Source: Acytostelium subglobosum LB1
Taxonomy: Eukaryota > Evosea > Eumycetozoa > Acytosteliales > Acytosteliaceae
Assembly (NCBI RefSeq): GCF_000787575.1
Contig: NW_012236532.1
Location: forward strand, 1,172,157-1,236,156
Direction: 5' to 3'
DNA: 64,000 nt
The notes beneath the pieces were generated by a model, which made no database searches, was not told the origin of the DNA, and saw only the letters and a list, made by a program, of their open reading frames with translations. A program made the position numbers and the translations under genes. Positions 58,049 through 64,000 of the stretch are shown piece by piece (position 1 is the stretch's first letter; each line of letters begins with the position of its first letter).

Positions 58049-60038
58049 TTATGAATCACCATCTTGGGAGGATGAAGTCTTTATCCAACAATTGCCTGGG
58101 AACCACCATATTGGCTTTGGCTCGCTGCCTTTGCCATCGCTCGTTGCCTGTTCCTGTTCCAGCTTGATTCTAAGTGTTTCGTAGAAGTTTGCCAACTCTG
58201 GTGACTTTGGTGCGCCAATGCCTTCACTATGCATCATATACAAGTTGGTTATCGCTGCTATATTCTTGGGCTATATGTGTATGTATTGTATTGGATTAGT
58301 GACTGGTTGGAAACCATATGATATGACCGCTTCTTACATTATATTGATAAGAGTTCTGGTAACAATAGAATGATGTCTCGTAGTCAATGTCAGTGCCATA
58401 GCCATTGTAGTACATGACACCTTGATTGAGCGCGGCATCAGAGTTGCCAAGTGCTGCACTCTCACTAAAGTAGTAGAGTGCCTTCTTGTAGTTGATCTGA
58501 TAGCCTTCCTGTCCACTAAAGTATACCTCACCCATGCAGAGCAATGCCACGGGGTCGCCACCTGCCACGCCCAGCTTTATGAACCTTCTGAACTTATCCG
58601 GATGCTCTCCATTGTGATGCAGAAGTGCGAGCATTGTGGCGGCCTTGGCGCTTCCCTGTTCAGCGGCCCTCAGCAGCAGTTGGAAGCCAACACTTTGTAC
58701 CGGTTGCTTGTTGACCACGCCCAAAAAGAATGATGCCAGCCAGTATGTCGCCTCTGCCAGTCCGCGATTGGACGCAACATTGATGTTGTCAAATGCCTTT
58801 TCTTGTAGATCTCGCTGTGAGGTTGGTTCATTGTGTTGTTTGAGTTAGTATAGTGATGGACATTCATTGAACGTTCAAACTTACTGCAGCCTTGTGTCTT
58901 GGATTGAGTTCACCACTTTGTATACCATTGTCCAACTTGGCGTAGTAGTAGAGTCCAACTTGATGCATTGCTTCCAGGTCCACTCTCTCCTTTGATGCCT
59001 TGTCCAGCCAATACAGTGCTTTCTTCTCATTCTGCTCCATGCCATACTTTCCTTGAAGTAATACAAGTCCAAGCTAATCGTTTGTTTGATTGATTGATTT
59101 GTGTGAGTGGAATGAATGATAAGCTATCATCCATCAATCAAACATACAGTCAACTGTGCATGCCAATAACCTTGGATGGCACTTAGGGTTAGCCAGCGTA
59201 GACCTTCTTTCTTTCGCGCCAGTTCTAATTGCTCTTGACGATAGATTGAACCAGACTCTTTGAGCTCGCGCACACGTTGTCTCTCCTGTTGAAGCCATTT
59301 GAAATAGTCAAAGTCAGCGGCGTCGTCATTCGATATCCATCCTTCGCCAATGATCGTGGTGGACTTGTTGTTGTTGGCGCCTTTCTTTGCTTGGGCAGCG
59401 GCGTTGAGTGATGGGAATACCGGCTTGAACACAGTGAGTGCCGATCCGCTGAGATAGGCGATGCCCAGTGCGTACTGGCCCTCGGCCAAATCATGATCTG
59501 CTGCGCGCTTATACCAGAACAGCGCCTTGTCTGCGTCTGCCTTGTCCATGCCGATGCCCTGAGCAAAGAATGTGCCCAGGTGGAACTCGCACAATGAATC
59601 ATTCAACTTCAAGTCCTTGATATACTGTGCCAATCTATCACTCTCTGTCTTGTTCAATGTTGACTGTTGACTCGATACAACATCCAGCAATGATTGAAGC
59701 AGTTGTTTGGCTTGAGGTTTAGATGTTTCGTCCAAAGTTGATGCCGTCGAATAATGTCTAATGGGCGTGATCAATGACTTTATACTACTGATGACATTGT
59801 TGTTGCTATTGTTGTAGATGTTGTTGGTATGGTTGAGTACTCTACAATATCTTCTTGATGATGATGATGTGCTGTATCTTATTATTGGCCTTGCGATTGA
59901 CATCAACAAGAGACTACTACTGCCACCACCACCTTGAGGTATTGTTGTTGTCAATGATGACTGATGTGATGACTGAAACACATTAACAAGTGAAGACCGC
60001 AGTCTCCTTGTGTGTAGATGTTGTCTATTCAATAGCAT
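58049..60038 (-). CDS. Mitochondrial-type SEL1 (TPR-like) repeat protein
   Basis: Exons 60038-59148, 59073-58885, 58814-58338 and 58270-58049 join in frame to 592 aa. The N-terminus is strongly basic and Ser/Arg-rich with no acids for about 100 residues (MLLNRQHLHTRRLRSSLVNV, SSSSRRYCRVLN), a good mitochondrial presequence. SEL1-like repeats follow: LGTFFAQGIGMDKADADKAL, AADHDLAEGQYALGIAYL, QVGLYYYAKLDNGI, AAEQGSAKAATMLALLHHNG, LCMGEVYFSGQEGYQINYKK, ALNQGVMYYNGYGTDIDYET and LYMMHSEGIGAPKS. No transmembrane segment is evident. Such proteins act as scaffolds, for example in respiratory-complex assembly; the specific role is unknown. It is convergent with polr3c, only about 50 bp away. Confidence 0.88.
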
Positions 60039-60483
60039 ACCCTCTATCTCTCTCTCTCTCTCTCTCTCTATCTCACACTGCTTACAATGATGACACCAGG
60101 ATAATAATTAGTTCGATCCCTTGATAAGTTCGATTGTTTAGGATTCGTGACCGATCGATTTGAGGATGCAAACAAAGATTAGATTTCCGAAAGTTTAAAC
60201 ATTCTAGATATTAATGTGAATGTGATGATCTAACACCCACCTCACTCTGGAATGATTCCAATCAGTCAATCAATCTTTTAATTAATCATATCATTCCTTC
60301 AACTAGTGCATTACCTTGGCACATTAGTCGAGAGTCCATCACCATCAATGAACAAACAAGCACACATACACAAGACAAGAGAGTTCTCAAACTAGACTCA
60401 CTCACCCAATGCTTTCAACCAATCAGCAAGATGAGTGATTTTATAGCTCATTTGTCACTGATCTATCTGTTGGAGAAACAATA
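60039..60483. other. Spacer upstream of the SEL1 gene
   Basis: Contains a CT microsatellite (60050-60070), a GATCGAAC-like repeat pair near 60110-60130 and one TGGAATGATTCCA palindrome (60248-60260), the only perfect intergenic copy. No ORF was seen. Confidence 0.4.
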
Positions 60484-61218
60484 TTATTTATAACAATGGG
60501 TATGTGGAGACGTTGGTGCCGGTGGGGAAACATGTCCAACGTCTCCAATACAATCGACCAAAATGTTGGGGCCATGTTGGAGCGGATCGGGCGCAGGATT
60601 GAGAGCAGTCCAGAATGGTACTCTCCGTGAGCACACAGTCGGATGGCCTGGCACGACAGTCATGTTCTGGAAGTACTCATGTTGGAAGCCTACAGTATCC
60701 AGTTGATCCATGTGTAGCTGGTATTGGAGTCGGTGTTGATTCCGCTCTTGTTGTGTGGCTCCAGCAGCGAGGGGAGCTGGCATTGGGTTTGAAATGGCAC
60801 CGATCTGAGCAGGCACCCCAGGATGCATAAACTGACCGGCCAGGTCATGATGTGGAACCAAATGGTACGGCAAAAGAGGAGCACCTGCAGAAGGGATGCA
60901 ACCGAACAAGTAGATGCTATCGCCCTTTCCATCCACTAAAAGTCCAGACTGAACTCCATTCTCCAGATAGAAAATCATCTTGTACCTTAGAGTGGAAAGC
61001 TGGTCGTTGTAGGGTCGGCATTCCATCTCAAAACTTGGTGACACACGAATGCTCATACACCTCCTCTCTCCTGGGCCTCGAGCCTCATGAACTGCTGTTG
61101 GGTAATACGATGCATCTGGTATCCTGAATAGAGGTGATATGTTGATGTCAGTGTTAACAGGGACTTTGATAAGATGATCGTCAATCAACACGAGGTCGAG
61201 ATTGAAGTTGGAAGGTGT
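60484..61218 (-). CDS. Orphan protein, 5' exon unresolved
   Basis: An open frame of about 240 codons runs from a possible splice acceptor (aacttag before ACACC, 61219-61220) to a stop at 60484. No ATG lies between the upstream in-frame TAG and LVLIDDHLIKVPVNTDINIS. The composition is that of a real protein, with few repeats: RIPDASYYPTAVHEARGPGE, YNDQLSTLRYKMIFYLENGV, DSIYLFGCIPSAGAPLLPYH, and a Gln/Arg-rich helix ERNQHRLQYQLHMDQLD. It ends Pro-rich. I do not recognise the family. The first exon is probably upstream in 61240-61560; a short ATG frame there (MDKSIVERILSIPWRI) could belong to it but does not join in phase with the simplest splice. It may instead be a gene remnant beside the right inverted repeat. 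Confidence 0.5.
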   Translation of the reverse strand, partial: TPSNFNLDLVLIDDHLIKVPVNTDINISPLFRIPDASYYPTAVHEARGPGERRCMSIRVSPSFEMECRPYNDQLSTLRYKMIFYLENGVQSGLLVDGKGDSIYLFGCIPSAGAPLLPYHLVPHHDLAGQFMHPGVPAQIGAISNPMPAPLAAGATQQERNQHRLQYQLHMDQLDTVGFQHEYFQNMTVVPGHPTVCSRRVPFWTALNPAPDPLQHGPNILVDCIGDVGHVSPPAPTSPHTHCYK

Positions 61219-61749
61219 CTAAGTTATCTGTTGTAATTCTCCAAGGGATGGAAAGAATTCTTTCTACTATGGATTTATCCATTCTTTCTACAATTCCTGT
61301 GTGATGAATGAATGAATGACGATAGATTGACATCGTGCTTTGATTGACTGTCATCCTACCAATTTAATTAATAAATGAGATTGAACTTCACCCCCAACCA
61401 ATTTCTCACCACTGTCATTGGTAGAACATCACTCATTCTAAAGAGAGGTTGGCTTGCTTTGCCAATATCATTTAGTATTGCTCATTAATACAACCAATGT
61501 AGCTACAACATCTTGGACAGTTGTCAACTCATTAGATTAATGTTTGCATGTATCCAAGTCAGACTTTAATCGGGAAGCGATGCACTAATTCAATCGTCAC
61601 CACCCACTACACCACCAGATCACATGCAAGCTCATCAACATCACAATGGACACCTGAGAAGAGCAGTGTCACAAAAAGACTCATTCATTAATTCATTCAT
61701 CAGAGTATTCTAGGTGGAACGATAGTAGGGGCTCACTTAGTATTAACCA
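61219..61749. other. Spacer at the inner edge of the right repeat arm
   Basis: Contains a 14-bp palindrome gaaagaattctttc near 61252. From about 61590 onward, patchy similarity to the reverse complement of 43320-43560 appears (caatggacacc, agtgtcacaa, gagtattc, ggggctcactt). No gene call. Confidence 0.4.
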
Positions 61750-62298
61750 AGACTCATCAACGTGAACTTCATTGATGATGACACTGAGATGGTATTGAGT
61801 GATACAAATTCAAATGGACCGTTAAATGGTCAATCTGTTAATTAAATATATTTAAATATTTAATATTTAATTCAAAATGTGTGTTTATGAGTGTGTGAGT
61901 GTGTGTGTGTGTGTGTGAGTGTGTGTGAGTGTCACTTCTCACCCACTCACAGACTCTCTCTCATTGCGGTGAATGTCCTTGGACAAGTGGGCATTGACAT
62001 CACTCATTACCATATCAACTCTATTACATGTATGTACACTTTTATAACATTATTACAATGTTACTATAATACTATCATCATTCTAATTCATAATACTAAC
62101 ATTGACTCTCTATCTCACCAACCTTCCAATCAATCAATCAATCAATCAATCATATCAATCAATCATATTATTATTATTTATAGACTCTCTACTTCGGCTT
62201 TTGCCAAACTATTATCTACAAAACTATAATATCACTTTAAACAGTGTTTTCCAACACTACTACGCCTTCTTCAACTCGACTTTATTATTATTCTTACA

Positions 62299-63032
62299 AT
62301 GCAATTTAATTATATTCAATCACTCTATCCACCAGCCAAGCCCCTTAGACTGTTGTTTGACCCGACAGTTCCCAAGACCTTGCTTCTGACCACCGAAAAA
62401 GGCACGATCATCAGGAAGTTCAAGGTCTTCATTGACATTGGCGCGACACTTCTCATACGCCCATATGTCAAACCAATCAGACCACTGTTCGACAACAGGC
62501 GACCAAAGATTTTATTTGGAAAGGATCAAGATGGATTCAGGTTCTCACGCAGGGTTCCTCTTGATGTCGCATTTGTCATTGCGAATACTGTCCCATACGC
62601 TCCTCTCAACCAGGAGAATAGTAATGTCCAGCTCATTCACTGTATCTGTCTCAGGTTGTTACGATCGTTGCCTGTCTACCCCAGAAGGCAACCAGTATCC
62701 ACCCCAAATCAAATGGGACCAAATCGTATGTTTATATCAAATGAACTCATTGATTCATTGATTGAGTGATGTCTGCCTGTCTGCTGTCAAACAAAGTACT
62801 AACCATCCTCGTCCATGTCCTTTTCATCCAAGACAATGAAATCAATCAACAACCTTCCGACCTCGGACCAAGACCTGGAGACCAACTATATCCAACATTA
62901 CCATCCAGTCATCCAGTCACCCAAGCAGACATTGGCCACCACCAACAACTCAGATACCAATATCCACCATCACCAGATTATGAGGTGGATGAGCCAGTCT
63001 GCTCTCCTCCGGTCCCTCTCCTTTTCAATTAG
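62299..63032 (+). CDS. Unrecognised protein encoded in the repeat unit
   Basis: Two exons, 62299-62725 and 62833-63032, separated by an intron with a GTATGT donor, a gtactaac branch-like sequence and a ccaag acceptor; the join is in frame and yields 208 aa. The protein starts MQFNYIQSLYPPAKPLRLLF, continues KGTIIRKFKVFIDIGATLLI and PLFDNRRPKILFGKDQDGFR, then LDVAFVIANTVPYAPLNQEN. It ends in a Pro/Tyr-rich tail (QLYPTLPSSHP, RYQYPPSPDYEVDEP). The beta-rich core and PPxY-like tail faintly suggest an arrestin-type fold, but I would not assign it. An additional 5' exon (LIAVNVLGQVGIDITHYHIN at about 61960-62029) is likely, so the start is uncertain. Confidence 0.5.
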
Positions 63033-63428
63033 TAATTCACCTATTTATATCTTGCCGTCGATCAAGCAGATGAGTGATGGGTATAACCCAAATATCTCTC
63101 AGCTGGCGATTGAAACCAATCAACCACCAACATCAACAACAACAACAACAACAACAAAGTCGAGTTACAAACGCACCAATCAGTGGTCCTACATCCATCC
63201 CCTTACCCAGATGACACAGTGGAGACGTTGTGATTCATTCACACGATGACCTGTCGTTGCGAGGTCTATTCCCTCCAAGTCATCCAGTGCCGTGCCAGTG
63301 CCGTGCCAGACCGAGTGCCATGCCGCCGAGCCAAGCCAGGCCAAGCCGAGGTGGACCTTTCCAGGACCGAATACTACTAACATTTCCTCCCATCACCATT
63401 TGGCCATCTCCGCAAGGGGGTGGCCGTG

Positions 63429-63506
63429 GCCCATCATGCAAGAGGGATGGGTCGGCCTGTCATGCAAGAGGGACGGGTGGGCCCATCATGTAAGAGGGGT
63501 GGGCAC
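63429..63506. repeat. Three tandem 26-bp repeats in the right arm
   Basis: Copies at 63429-63454, 63455-63480 and 63481-63506 share a gcccatcatgcaagagggayggg pattern (at most 20 bases shared exactly). The same array is present in reverse at about 41850-41927 in the left arm. Confidence 0.75.
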
Positions 63507-63775
63507 GGCCTGGGGACTACACCTGTCGCTATTAGACTTTGGGCAGCGTCGAGACAGGTATGGCAGCAACTTTGTTGACTTTGAGAGTTTCTTCTCATTG
63601 TCACAAGTGCTGCCTTTATTTTTTTTAAAGCCGTTGGGCAGCAACCGTGCCCAGGCGACATCATTGAGTTGTACTTTTCCAATTGTTGTTATTCTCCTTC
63701 CAAGTCACACTTGCACAACTCCTGTCTTCATCGTTTATTAATGCTTTGGAAACACTCGTCAACTTGGCAGGATGG

Positions 63776-64000
63776 CTGTGGTCTGTCAATGATCTGATGG
63801 CAACATGGCGGTGCGCTTGTCAGCGTGGCGTCTTTCTAGTTGGAGACAGAGGTTCTGGACTGTGGTCAACTCGAGATGGACAACTTGGCAGCATGGCGGC
63901 GCACTTGTCATCGCGGCTGTCTGTCTGGTTGGAGTCAGAGGTTGTCGACGATGGCCCATCTTGTTGGCATGGAGGCGGGTCAACGTGGCAGCATAGTGGC
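63776..64000. repeat. Degenerate satellite array (right, truncated by window edge)
   Basis: Words agttggagacagaggttc, tgtggtcaac, tcgagatggacaacttg and gcagcatgg are the reverse complements of the left satellite words. Orientation is opposite to the left array, so the satellite sits on the outer side of both repeat arms. Confidence 0.85.

Larger units (their letters stand above)
61750..63775 (+). repeat. Inverted-repeat unit, right arm (fuller copy)
   Basis: Matches the reverse complement of 41590-43316 and has 297 extra bp (62182-62478). It contains, in order, a GTGTGT tract (61899-61930), an ATCA-rich intron-like stretch, the 208-aa spliced gene, a CAACAA run, a GC-rich segment with three 26-bp tandem repeats, then the satellite. 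The right end of the array lies outside the window. Confidence 0.88.

Noticed and set aside
60108-60135. gttcgatccc as a tRNA B box
   Set aside because: No A box or cloverleaf-forming stems fit at the right distance on either strand.
41590-63775. The inverted arms as terminal repeats of one DIRS-like or Polinton-like element
   Set aside because: The 18 kb between the arms holds ordinary host genes with introns, and no recombinase, integrase or polymerase is present.

Overview
The window is eukaryotic, and its features point to a dictyostelid social amoeba of the moderately AT-rich kind (Acytostelium, Heterostelium or Cavenderia-like rather than D. discoideum). The evidence is dense core genes, short GT-AG introns (mostly 55-100 nt) filled with ATCA/TGAT repeats and a tactaac-like branch site, Asn/Gln/Ser/Thr homopolymer runs in proteins, and a dictyostelid-type ankyrin protein family. 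Species is an inference. No rRNA, tRNA, CRISPR array or complete known transposon was recognised.

Left part (1-39.5 kb): the 5' end of a mitochondrial-type protein (minus); a BTB/pentapeptide protein whose sequence is broken by an N and other frame breaks; a phytanoyl-CoA dioxygenase-like protein; RFC4 and a Rif1 homologue, divergent from one promoter that carries an E2F-type palindrome; PLAA/Doa1; a tiny two-exon twin-CX9C protein; three ankyrin-family proteins (13.2-16.4 kb and 37.1-39.5 kb); a Rad5/Rad16-type SNF2 ATPase with a spurious N; asparagine synthetase; a kelch protein; an intronless bacterial/phage-style beta-helix protein; an organellar RNB exoribonuclease; the GID/CTLH ligase subunit MAEA; and a RhoGAP-SH3-DH-PH-DH signalling protein.

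Right part (39.5-64 kb): a degenerate GC-richer satellite (40.25-41.6 kb) is followed by a ~1.7-2 kb repeat unit (41.6-43.3 kb). The same unit plus satellite returns in inverted orientation at 61.75-64 kb and runs off the edge. These arms enclose about 18 kb of unique housekeeping genes: a double-SH3 adaptor, a poly-Q/N double-RRM protein, a stomatin-like SPFH protein, alpha-COP, the RNA polymerase III subunit RPC3, and a mitochondrial SEL1-repeat protein, plus one orphan.

Functional links: RFC4 and Rif1 both act at replication. PLAA and MAEA belong to ubiquitin pathways. SPFH, SEL1, RNB, CX9C and the left-edge gene look mitochondrial. The least explained structures are the inverted-repeat/satellite architecture, a palindromic 13-mer recurring in introns, a DUSE-spaced hairpin upstream of RPC3, and the beta-helix gene. 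Exon boundaries were placed by hand from GT-AG sites and reading-frame continuity.
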